Below are positions 4,162 to 11,423 of a stretch of DNA of 11,423 nucleotides, piece after piece. Source of the DNA: Kiritimatiellia bacterium (GTDB lineage: Bacteria > Verrucomicrobiota > Kiritimatiellia > UBA8416 > SLMC01); contig SLMC01000288.1 in assembly GCA_007133745.1 (NCBI GenBank), forward strand, positions 1 through 11,423. The letters are read 5' to 3'. Within the stretch, counting starts at the first letter, position 1. Every line of letters starts with the position of its first letter. The translations under genes were made by a program, and so were the position numbers. The notes beneath the pieces are model-generated. The model had not been told where the DNA came from. It made no database searches and saw only the letters and a program-made list of their open reading frames with translations.

Positions 4162-6507
4162 ATGACGCATAAGCGATCGTTTCGTGCAATGTCAGGCCTG
4201 GTTTGCCTGTTGGCGAGCGTTCCGCTCGCCGCTCCGGCTCAGGATGCAACGCTGACGGGAAAGGGTTTCGGCGAAGCGCTGGTGCAGTTGACCTTGTCCG
4301 AGCGGCTAGGAGTTCAGCGGATCGGCGAAACCGTGGTCGGCGGCGTGCCTTTGCCGCAAGGCGCGGTCGCATCCGCCAATGTTCTGTATTTGCGCGACGC
4401 GAAGGGTCGGCCCGTCCCGTCAGAAATACGACCGGTGGTCCGGTGGCCCGACGGCAGCCTCAAATGGGTTCATCTGCATTTTCCGGCGAATGTGCCGCCC
4501 GCCGGCAATACCGTCGTCTCGCTGATGCGCGGGACCGCGCCCGCACCGCCGCTCGCGCCGTTGACCGTACGGGACGAGCCCGACACGATCACGGTAACAA
4601 CCGGTTCGATCAAGCTGATCGTTCGCAAGACAGGGTTCAATCTGATCGATGCCGCCTGGTTCGATCCGACCGGCCAGGCCGCATTCGGCGATTCCCGTCA
4701 GGTCTTGGCCCCGCACAAGCTCGGCTTGCGCGTCCGGGCCGGCGATCAGGACTACTGGGCGCACCGTGATGCCGACACGAAAGTGTCCGTGGAACAGGCC
4801 GGGCCCATGCTGGCGGTGATCCGGGCCGAAGGCGCGCACAGGAACGAGGCGGGCGATAAGAAGCTCGATTTCATTGTGCGTCTTTACGCGTTTGCCGGTT
4901 CGCCGTCCGTGCGCGTAACCCACACGGTTTTGAACCGGCAGGGCGAGCGCCAGGATTTTGTGGATGCGCAGGCCGTGCATATTGAATTGCCCACGGCATT
5001 GGGTGGAGGCGCGGCGCAGTTTGACGACGGTCCGCCTGTTCGTTTGGCCGGCCCTGAATCCGAAGCCTTCGTGCACGCCTTCGACGCGCGCAAGACGCGG
5101 GACGCGTCCGGCGTCGAGACGGCGCACGAATTCGAGCCCGAGATTGGCCTGCCCGGACGCCTGTTCTGGCGAAACGCGGCCGGCCAGAGCGGACTGGCCG
5201 CCGGCATCCGCTGGTTCTGGCAAATGCATCCCAAGTCGGTCGAGGCGCGCGGCGACGGACGGCTGACGTTCGGCCTGGTTCCGGAACGCCACGAGGCGCC
5301 GGTGCGGTTCTATTGCGGCGTGGCTCGCACGCACGATCTCGCGCTCGCCTTCGTCGGGCCGGGTGCCGTCGGCGAGGCGCAGGCCGCCGCCGCGTTCGCC
5401 GCCATCGAACAGCCGCTGCGCGCGTTCGCCCCGCCGCGCTGGTATTGCCGTGACACGAAGGCGTTCGGGCCGCTGACCGAGTCGGATATCGACCTGTACG
5501 AACCCGAATATGCCGAGTCGGTCCGGAAATACGACGGCGATTTCGAGAAGGCTTACGATCTGTGCCGTCAGGCGCTCGACGGCTACACGCGCAACCGCAC
5601 CACGATGCACTGCTACGGGCTGATGGCCTGGGGCGACGGCTTTCACTACGCCTTGCGCGCGGGCGACACCCGTCCGGCCAACATCATGTGGAACGGCAAC
5701 TATTACGGATTCCCGCACATGATGGCCATGCAATGGGCGCGCACGGGACATGCGGGCTATTTTCGCATGTTCGAGACGCATGCGCGGCATGTGGCCGATG
5801 TGCATACCGTGCACTACGACCCGAATCCGCAATGGGTCGGGGCCAATCGCTATTGTCCGCCGCCGGAGCATGTGCGCAATCACCGTTCGGGCGATCCTGC
5901 GCAAAACGTGGTTTATGTGTCCAATACGTTCAATCATCACAAGGCCGAGTCCTTCTTTCATTCATGGTACCTTCTGGCCGATTACCGCATGCTCGACGCC
6001 ATTGGCGAAGTCGGCGACTACATCATGCGCTACCGCAACGCCGACCGGGACCGCAGCCAGCCGCGGGGGCCCGGGAACCTGATGATGACCCTGGCCCAGT
6101 TGTGCGTGTTTCACAATTACGATCAGGCGTGGCTGGACCGGTACCGGGCCGTTTACGACCGGAACCACGATCAGAAGCCGCGGTTCACCTTTCAACTGGG
6201 TTTTTGGATGGAGGGTGTGCGCCGCTACTATGAAACGACGGGGGATGAACGCGCTCTGCAACGCTTGCGGCAATATGCCGACGAGGTGATGGAGGGTCGC
6301 AGCCACAGCGATCCGAATCGGGCGCATGTTTTTGGGTTTCTTTACGGCGTAACGGGCGAGAAGAAATATCGCGATTTCGCGGCCGCCAGCGTGCGGCGGA
6401 CGAGTCCGGGCTACAGCAACCGCTGGAAGGATTTCGGGTCCAGCATGCGCAACGGCATGTTCGCGCTGCACTGGCTGAGCCGCGACGCGAATCCCAAAAC
6501 GGAGTAA
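4162..6507 (+). CDS. Secreted PcRGLX/YetA-like protein (exo-rhamnogalacturonan-lyase-like, RIFT barrel)
   Basis: This 781-residue exported protein has a signal peptide of about 26 residues ending APA, with cleavage before Gln27. Residues 45-135 look like the RIFT-barrel domain of the PcRGLX/YetA family: GVPLPQG (61-67), LYLRDAKGRPVPSEIR (75-90) and the signature RWPDGSLKW (94-102). Residues 140-420 are a beta-rich sandwich, and 440-775 are helical with repeated Tyr/Trp/His motifs, such as MWNGNYYGFPHMM (509-521), NTFNHHKAESFFHSWY (588-603) and RRYYETTGDERAL (687-699), typical of an alpha/alpha toroid. The fungal founder of the family, PcRGLX (family PL26), cleaves rhamnogalacturonan. Here the domain order fits, but lyase activity and substrate are inferred only. 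The start follows AGGAG at good spacing; an upstream in-frame ATG at 4081 lacks one and would bury the signal peptide. First gene of a plus-strand operon; its stop overlaps the next ribosome site. Confidence 0.72.
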   Translation: MTHKRSFRAMSGLVCLLASVPLAAPAQDATLTGKGFGEALVQLTLSERLGVQRIGETVVGGVPLPQGAVASANVLYLRDAKGRPVPSEIRPVVRWPDGSLKWVHLHFPANVPPAGNTVVSLMRGTAPAPPLAPLTVRDEPDTITVTTGSIKLIVRKTGFNLIDAAWFDPTGQAAFGDSRQVLAPHKLGLRVRAGDQDYWAHRDADTKVSVEQAGPMLAVIRAEGAHRNEAGDKKLDFIVRLYAFAGSPSVRVTHTVLNRQGERQDFVDAQAVHIELPTALGGGAAQFDDGPPVRLAGPESEAFVHAFDARKTRDASGVETAHEFEPEIGLPGRLFWRNAAGQSGLAAGIRWFWQMHPKSVEARGDGRLTFGLVPERHEAPVRFYCGVARTHDLALAFVGPGAVGEAQAAAAFAAIEQPLRAFAPPRWYCRDTKAFGPLTESDIDLYEPEYAESVRKYDGDFEKAYDLCRQALDGYTRNRTTMHCYGLMAWGDGFHYALRAGDTRPANIMWNGNYYGFPHMMAMQWARTGHAGYFRMFETHARHVADVHTVHYDPNPQWVGANRYCPPPEHVRNHRSGDPAQNVVYVSNTFNHHKAESFFHSWYLLADYRMLDAIGEVGDYIMRYRNADRDRSQPRGPGNLMMTLAQLCVFHNYDQAWLDRYRAVYDRNHDQKPRFTFQLGFWMEGVRRYYETTGDERALQRLRQYADEVMEGRSHSDPNRAHVFGFLYGVTGEKKYRDFAAASVRRTSPGYSNRWKDFGSSMRNGMFALHWLSRDANPKTE

Positions 6508-6511
6508 CGCT

Positions 6512-9166
6512 ATGACACGAAAGCCGCTCATGCTGGCAGGCGTGTGGGCGATGCTGGCGGCGACAAACGTTTGCGCGACGGAATTCGCGCAAGAACCGCT
6601 CGTAACCCGGGCGAATGGACGCTGGCGCGTCGAATTCGCGTTGCGAGACGAAACGGACGTGGCCGTCCAAGTGGAGGACAAGGCCGGAACGATCGTCCGC
6701 CGACTGGCCGCCGGCGTGCTGGGCACGAACGCGCCGGCGCCCTTGCGGGCCGGGACCTTGACGCAATCGCTTGAGTGGGACGGCAAGGACGATGCCGGGC
6801 ACGATGCCGGACCTGGCCCCTTTCGCATTCGGGTGTCGGCCGGTTTGACGGCACGCTACGATGGCATGGCTTTCGGGTCCGAGAATCGGCCGGATACCTT
6901 GACCAACGTCATCGGACTGGGCGCGGGCCCGGACGGGCGTGTTTACGTCTTGAGCGCCCGCTGGAATCGCATCTGGTGGCGGGGCACGGCCGTGCACGTC
7001 TTTCGGCGAACTGGCGAATACGAGCGAACGATCAAGCCGTTTCCGGGCGGCTTGCCGCCTGACCGGGTTAAGGCGCTGACGCCTTACGTCACGGAATCCG
7101 GCTTTCCGAACCCCGTTATTTACCGGGTTTTGGCCATGAGCTTTTACCCCAACGAGGATCTGGCGCAGCATATGGCCGTGGGGCCCGACGGAAATTTGCA
7201 TTTGGCCGTGCGCATGGCCAGCTATCGCCCGCCCGCCGATAAATGGCTGGCATCGCTTGCGCCGGACGGCGGCACGGCCTACGATGTTTATGCTGGCGGC
7301 CTGCTGCCTTCGGATACCTCCGCCGGCGACCTCTTCTTGGCGGTTGCGCCCGATGGCGGATCGGTTTGGGCGATAGGCCTTGAACGGGGGACGGGTGGCA
7401 AAAAATCTTCGGATCGTCCGAATCGACCTGTGGTCTACCGAATCGCTTTGCCGGAACGCGACAAGGCCGAGTCGGTTTTCGGAAATGCGGCGGAGGCCGG
7501 CTCAGGAAAGGAGCGGCTCGACGATCCGCGCGGCCTGGCGTTCGACGGGAAAGGCCGCGTGTTCGTAGCCGACCGCGGCAACAACCGCGTGGTTGTTCTT
7601 GATGCCGAGACCGGCGCGTTTAGGGGCGCCTTCGAAGCGCCGTCGCCCGGATGGGTTGGCGCTCACCGCATAACCGGAGCGGTTTACGTGCATACGCCGG
7701 GCCGTATTGTCAAATATGTCGCCGGTCCCGACGGCACATCCTTTTCGGAATCGGCTCGACTGGATTTGCCGGCATTGCCCGAACGGGAACGCGCGCGGAT
7801 GAACTGGTCGTTCGCGCTGGATCCGGTTGCCGAGCCGGCCGTGCTCTGGGTAGGCCGCGATCGCGGCGAGGACGTGCTGATGCGGGCCGTGGAAACCGAG
7901 GCGGGGTTTGGCCCCTTGACAAGAGCCGGATACCAGCCCGCGCGCGTCTACTGGAATATCGCGGTTGGACATGATCGCAAAACCGTGACCTGCAAAGTGG
8001 GCGGCAGGACCCTGCGCATTCTGCACGAAGAAACCGGCGACACGCGCGACATGCGCCTGACCGGGTCGTCGGGTCAGACCTATCGGCTGGGACCCGAAGG
8101 CCAGATTTACGGCATGGACCACTGGCGCGTTGCGATCCGGCGCTGGGATCGGGACGGAAAATTCCTGCCCTATCCCGCAACGGCCGACCATCCCGAATAC
8201 AAGGGACGTCTGCCCAGTCGTCCGTCGGGGACTACGGCCTGGGAACGGGGCTTCGACATCGACCGGCACGGGAATGTCTATGTCAAGCAGCGAGGTCCGG
8301 TTTATCATGGCCGCAAACGCGTCGACCAATACGACAAGGACGGACATTTCGTCGGGACCCGCATCTGGGTTGTTAGCGACGGCGCGTACGGACCCCGTGT
8401 CGATGCGCGCGGCAACCTCTATATGATTGATGCGTTCCGCCCGGTTGGCAAGGACATGCCCGACTATTTCGCAGGCAAGCTGCCTCACGCGGAGATCGAG
8501 CGGCGTAGCGGGGGCGGTTCTCAAAATACGCTGCAACAATATCGGTGGATGTACGGGAGTGTCGTCAAGTTCGGTCCCCAAGGCGGTGCCATTTGGTTCC
8601 CGATCAGAGACGAAAAACGGGACGTGTATGCCTTTGATGGAGAAGCGGAGTTGCCGTCCGGCCTGCAGAGCGTCGAGGTGGGCACCTCTGACTATGGCTG
8701 CATGCACGACAATACGGGGCGTTTGGAGGGCGCGTTGTGGCATCGCTATGGCGCATCCTACGTGCTCGATATGCATCCCAGTCACAACCGGCGTTGCCAT
8801 TGCACCGCCACCGAATTCGAGGTGGACGGTTTCGGTCGGGTCTTTTATACCGATCAGGGCCGATTCCGCGTCGTTGTGCTCGATACGAACGGCAACGAAC
8901 TGCTGGCGTTCGGCGAATACGGCAATCAGGACCATTGCGGGGCTCAATCCTATGTGCGGGATGTCGAATTCGGTTGTTTGAGGCCGCGTCGTTCGGAAGA
9001 TCCGGAAAGTTTGACCAGTCCCTTTGAAAAGCCTGAACTCGCGTTCAACTGGTTCACGGGCCTGGGTGTGTCGGACCGCTTCGTATATGTCGCCGATGGC
9101 GGCAACCGCCGTGTCGTGCGTGTCAAGCTCGGCTATCGGAGCGAACAAACCGCGGCTTTGAAATAG
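6512..9166 (+). CDS. Secreted FlgD-Ig plus NHL/beta-propeller protein
   Basis: This 884-residue exported protein starts MTRKPLMLAGVWAMLAATNVCATE, a signal peptide with probable cleavage after VCA; Cys21 is not in a proper lipobox. Residues 37-112 look like a FlgD-type Ig domain (WRVEFALRDETDVAVQV, then LEWDGKDDAGHDAGPG and FRIRVSAG). The rest holds NHL-like propeller blades, for example HMAVGPDGNLHLAV (220-233), LDDPRGLAFDGKGRVFVADRGNNRVVVLD (336-364), FDIDRHGNVYVK and FVYVADGGNRRVVRV near the C-terminus. Residues 730-764 are unusually Cys/His rich (Cys730, His732, His755, His758, Cys762, His763, Cys764), just before FEVDGFGRVF. No catalytic motif is evident. It starts four bases after the previous stop, with GGAG overlapping that stop codon, so translation is probably coupled. 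A role in binding or presenting a polysaccharide is inferred from its neighbours; a lyase-type propeller cannot be excluded. Confidence 0.72.
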   Translation: MTRKPLMLAGVWAMLAATNVCATEFAQEPLVTRANGRWRVEFALRDETDVAVQVEDKAGTIVRRLAAGVLGTNAPAPLRAGTLTQSLEWDGKDDAGHDAGPGPFRIRVSAGLTARYDGMAFGSENRPDTLTNVIGLGAGPDGRVYVLSARWNRIWWRGTAVHVFRRTGEYERTIKPFPGGLPPDRVKALTPYVTESGFPNPVIYRVLAMSFYPNEDLAQHMAVGPDGNLHLAVRMASYRPPADKWLASLAPDGGTAYDVYAGGLLPSDTSAGDLFLAVAPDGGSVWAIGLERGTGGKKSSDRPNRPVVYRIALPERDKAESVFGNAAEAGSGKERLDDPRGLAFDGKGRVFVADRGNNRVVVLDAETGAFRGAFEAPSPGWVGAHRITGAVYVHTPGRIVKYVAGPDGTSFSESARLDLPALPERERARMNWSFALDPVAEPAVLWVGRDRGEDVLMRAVETEAGFGPLTRAGYQPARVYWNIAVGHDRKTVTCKVGGRTLRILHEETGDTRDMRLTGSSGQTYRLGPEGQIYGMDHWRVAIRRWDRDGKFLPYPATADHPEYKGRLPSRPSGTTAWERGFDIDRHGNVYVKQRGPVYHGRKRVDQYDKDGHFVGTRIWVVSDGAYGPRVDARGNLYMIDAFRPVGKDMPDYFAGKLPHAEIERRSGGGSQNTLQQYRWMYGSVVKFGPQGGAIWFPIRDEKRDVYAFDGEAELPSGLQSVEVGTSDYGCMHDNTGRLEGALWHRYGASYVLDMHPSHNRRCHCTATEFEVDGFGRVFYTDQGRFRVVVLDTNGNELLAFGEYGNQDHCGAQSYVRDVEFGCLRPRRSEDPESLTSPFEKPELAFNWFTGLGVSDRFVYVADGGNRRVVRVKLGYRSEQTAALK

Positions 9167-9178
9167 GCTGCGCCGATG

Positions 9179-9226
9179 AAACACCTCAAACGCCTTGACG
9201 GGGACGGCGTTTCACGCTATGTGTTT
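9179..9226 (+). promoter_or_regulatory. Nested hairpin between the propeller gene and the second RGLX-like gene
   Basis: An outer 6-bp stem AAACAC (9179-9184) / GTGTTT (9221-9226) encloses an inner 7-bp stem AAACGCC (9188-9194) / GGCGTTT (9206-9212) with an 11-base loop. It sits in the 101-bp gap after the propeller gene. No clear T-run follows, so it is not a standard terminator; it may stabilise or process the mRNA. TTGACG (9195-9200) with TATGTG 17 bases later is a weak internal promoter candidate overlapping the same structure. Confidence 0.4.
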
Positions 9227-9267
9227 AATATGCCTTTTGCAAGGATTCATTAGGAAAAGGAGACCCT

Positions 9268-11423
9268 ATGACACGAAAAGAAAGAATGACGGCATGGTGT
9301 TTGGCTGCGGCGCTGGCGATGCAGGGCTCGCAGAGCTTGAGCATGGACGTTAAATTGACCGTTCGCGAACCGGGCGAATCGGGGCGCAGTCCGGCCCTGG
9401 TAACCACAGGCATTCCGTTTGCGCGCGGCGAATTGAAGGATGTCTCCGCTTTGTCTGTCGCTCTGGGCGGCAAGACAATACCAGCCCAGTTTCAGGCGCA
9501 TCTGCCATGGGATGACGGATCGGTGCGCTGGGCGCTGTTGGACACGCAGGTTCCTGTCGAAGCGGGGAAGTCTGCCGAGCTGACGGTTGCGGCGGCGGGC
9601 GGCAATCCCGCGCCTTCCGAGCCAGTGGCGGTCGACGAAAACAATGAACGCATTCGTGTTTCGACAGGCGCATTTTCTTTCGATGTTTCCAAAAAGGACG
9701 GCGGCCTCGTCTCGGCGGCGACACTGAAGGGGCAAGCGCTCCTGACCGGCAGCGGCCGTGGTGCGGCGCTGGTTTTGAAGGATGGCAAGGAAATCGTGGC
9801 AGGTGCGCCTCAGGAGGCGATCATTGAAACCGCAGGCCCAATGCGAACGGTGATTCGTGTCCGCGGGACGTTTCCCGGCGTTCATAACGACCTGATCCGC
9901 TATACGGCCCGGATCACGGCATGGGCGGGCCAGCCGCGCATCGGCATCCGGTACTGGCTGGAAAACCACGGCGCCATGGGCCATGGCAGAAAACAGAAAC
10001 ACGAATGGTTCCCCTTCAAAAGCATGGCCTTGGAACTGGGGCTCGATTTAGGGGGCGCCATGACGGCCCGGATCGAAGATGTCGAGGCGCAACAGTCCTT
10101 CCGGCTGTTGCAACGCTGCCTGATGGCCAAGGATCGCAAGGCCCAAGGTCCGCTTTTTACCGTAGACGATTTCGTCTATACCGTGGTCAGCGGCGAAAAC
10201 GAACTCAAGAAAGGCGACCGCACCGCCGGTATCGTTCGGATGACGGGCGAGAAAGGCGGGGTGACGGCCGGGATTCGCGAATTCTGGCAAAACTACGACA
10301 AGGCCATCGAAGTAGAGGACGGCAAGCTGCGTTTTTGGCTGTGGCCCGAGGAAGGTCAATGGCCGAGAAAAAAACGCGGACGGTGGGAACGGGCCGGCAT
10401 GAATTGTTCGGACTGGGTGAGCATTGGAAACGGCAACGACGCCTATTGGCTGCCTGGCGGTTTGCATAAGGGCCACGAGATGGTTCTTGATTTTTCGGAG
10501 GCTACGCCCGAGCAGACGGGCGCCGAGCTGAACACCCCGTTGTTCGCGCTGGCCTCTTCCGAACATTTTGCCGCCACGCAGGCGGGGCCGGGGCTGTTCG
10601 CGCCGGCGGGGATTCGTGTCGAGAAGAATCGCGAGGCCAACTTCAAGCTTGCCTCCTGGGAGCGCATGCAGCGCAGCGCGTCCGATCCCGACAGTCCCAC
10701 CAGTGTCTTCGCCGCCCGCAAGGTTTCGTGGAACGCTCAAATTGGATACTGGGGCGCCAACGGCCATTGGTACGGGTGGATGGATTTTGGCGATATCAGT
10801 GTGCCGGGTCGCGGCCAGATCGGCGTGGTCGGCTGGTCCCAGCTCATGTTCGAAAACGCCATGCGTTTTGGCGATGTCCACGCCCTCAAACTGGGAATGC
10901 AAATGGCCCGGCATACAACTGACGTGGATCAGCTTTGGTCCGATCGCGACCTGCCCCAATACCGCGGGCTCCAGAAAAACGGCGTGTTGCCGGAGCTTCA
11001 CGCCAATCGTCTCGATCGAGGCATTGGTGTTGGAAATCGACTCGGCGGCCTAGCCCTTCATTACATGCTAACCGGTGATCCCAAGGCCAAGGAAGCGTGC
11101 CTGCGCAATGGCGCGGGTCTCGTCGACGCATGGAGTGTTCTCTCGAAATCCGAGGCGTACGGCAGTCCGCAGTTGAATATTGGACGCAATGTCAACACGA
11201 TTTCCGCCTATACGACCCTTTATACGCTAACCGCGGACAAGCAATGGCTGGACGAAGCCATGGGCCTGTTCAACACGCATATCAAACAACTCTGGAAAAG
11301 GTATGGACCTCACCTTCACGGCGGGGATCAAATTCGTGGGCAAGGCTACGCCCGGCAGGATCAGGCCTATTGCCTAGCCATTCAGTATCTGTGCGAATTG
11401 CATCATGTATCTGAGGAGGCGGA
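9268..11423 (+). CDS. Secreted PcRGLX/YetA-like protein 2, truncated by the window edge
   Basis: The frame is open from ATG 9268 to the last base: 718 complete codons with no stop, so the C-terminus is missing. GGAG in AAAAGGAGACCCT precedes the start. The N-terminus MTRKERMTAWCLAAALAMQ is a signal peptide, probably cleaved near residue 25. The RIFT-barrel-like domain follows: TGIPFARGEL (47-56), TIPAQFQAHLPWDDGSVRW (70-88), with the same W-x-D-G-S-[LV]-[KR]-W signature as the gene at 4162. A beta-rich middle runs through YTARITAWAGQPRIGIRYWL (212-231) and FWLWPEEGQW (326-335), then a helical portion begins around residue 515 (GQIGVVGWSQLMFENAMRFG) and contains LGGLALHYMLTGDPKA, typical of an alpha/alpha toroid. 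It is a divergent paralogue of the first RGLX-like protein and probably acts on another linkage or part of the same polymer. The family call is good; enzymatic activity is not shown. Confidence 0.7.
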   Translation, partial: MTRKERMTAWCLAAALAMQGSQSLSMDVKLTVREPGESGRSPALVTTGIPFARGELKDVSALSVALGGKTIPAQFQAHLPWDDGSVRWALLDTQVPVEAGKSAELTVAAAGGNPAPSEPVAVDENNERIRVSTGAFSFDVSKKDGGLVSAATLKGQALLTGSGRGAALVLKDGKEIVAGAPQEAIIETAGPMRTVIRVRGTFPGVHNDLIRYTARITAWAGQPRIGIRYWLENHGAMGHGRKQKHEWFPFKSMALELGLDLGGAMTARIEDVEAQQSFRLLQRCLMAKDRKAQGPLFTVDDFVYTVVSGENELKKGDRTAGIVRMTGEKGGVTAGIREFWQNYDKAIEVEDGKLRFWLWPEEGQWPRKKRGRWERAGMNCSDWVSIGNGNDAYWLPGGLHKGHEMVLDFSEATPEQTGAELNTPLFALASSEHFAATQAGPGLFAPAGIRVEKNREANFKLASWERMQRSASDPDSPTSVFAARKVSWNAQIGYWGANGHWYGWMDFGDISVPGRGQIGVVGWSQLMFENAMRFGDVHALKLGMQMARHTTDVDQLWSDRDLPQYRGLQKNGVLPELHANRLDRGIGVGNRLGGLALHYMLTGDPKAKEACLRNGAGLVDAWSVLSKSEAYGSPQLNIGRNVNTISAYTTLYTLTADKQWLDEAMGLFNTHIKQLWKRYGPHLHGGDQIRGQGYARQDQAYCLAIQYLCELHHVSEEA

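Noticed and set aside
4420..5961. Long minus-strand open frame (513 codons) opposite the first RGLX-like gene
   Set aside because: It lies fully antisense to a gene with a signal peptide, ribosome site and family motifs. Its translation is rich in Arg/His/Val with no recognisable domain, as expected for a shadow frame in GC-rich DNA.
7502..9184. Minus-strand open frame (560 codons) opposite the propeller gene
   Set aside because: It is antisense to clear NHL-type repeats and FEVDGFGR motifs on the plus strand, and its own product shows no domain. GC-rich codon bias explains the lack of stops.

Overview
The window looks like chromosomal DNA of an uncultured, GC-rich, saccharolytic bacterium. 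The best guess is a Planctomycetota/Lentisphaerota/Verrucomicrobiota or Hydrogenedentota-type genome. That placement is an inference from the kind of secreted proteins present (rhamnogalacturonan-lyase-like RIFT-barrel proteins, a FlgD-Ig plus beta-propeller protein), the REP-associated transposase debris and the short-repeat content. No rRNA, tRNA or taxonomic marker gene is visible.

Left part (1-1430), repeat-rich and gene-poor. A 5'-truncated REP-associated tyrosine transposase (minus strand) runs off the left edge. It abuts a diverged interspersed repeat (copy A, about 278-400), followed by palindromic and nonameric repeats. A 70-residue two-helix membrane protein of the DUF3185 type lies on the minus strand (675-887). 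It is followed by a second copy of the interspersed repeat (copy B, to about 1257) whose left end is duplicated in tandem, then a REP-like palindrome, a minus-strand terminator and a heptamer array.

Middle part (1539-3813), a two-gene minus-strand operon. A cytoplasmic GH20 hexosaminidase resembling hexosaminidase D is followed 13 bases later by a PHP-type metal-dependent hydrolase, and a rho-independent terminator stands downstream. A good sigma70-like promoter precedes the GH20 gene.

A 348-bp divergent regulatory region (3814-4161) holds promoters for both directions and several small dyads.

Right part (4162-11423), three co-directional genes for secreted proteins: (i) a complete PcRGLX/YetA-like protein with a RIFT-barrel N-terminus and an alpha-helical C-terminal half; (ii) four bases downstream, an 884-residue FlgD-Ig plus NHL/beta-propeller protein with a Cys/His-rich segment; (iii) after a 101-bp gap with a nested hairpin, a second, divergent PcRGLX-like protein that is cut by the right edge of the window.

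Working model (inference): the three exported proteins bind and cleave an acidic or amino-sugar-containing polysaccharide outside the cytoplasm, and the divergent GH20/PHP pair processes imported fragments. No transporter, sulfatase or regulator lies inside the window, so the substrate is unknown.
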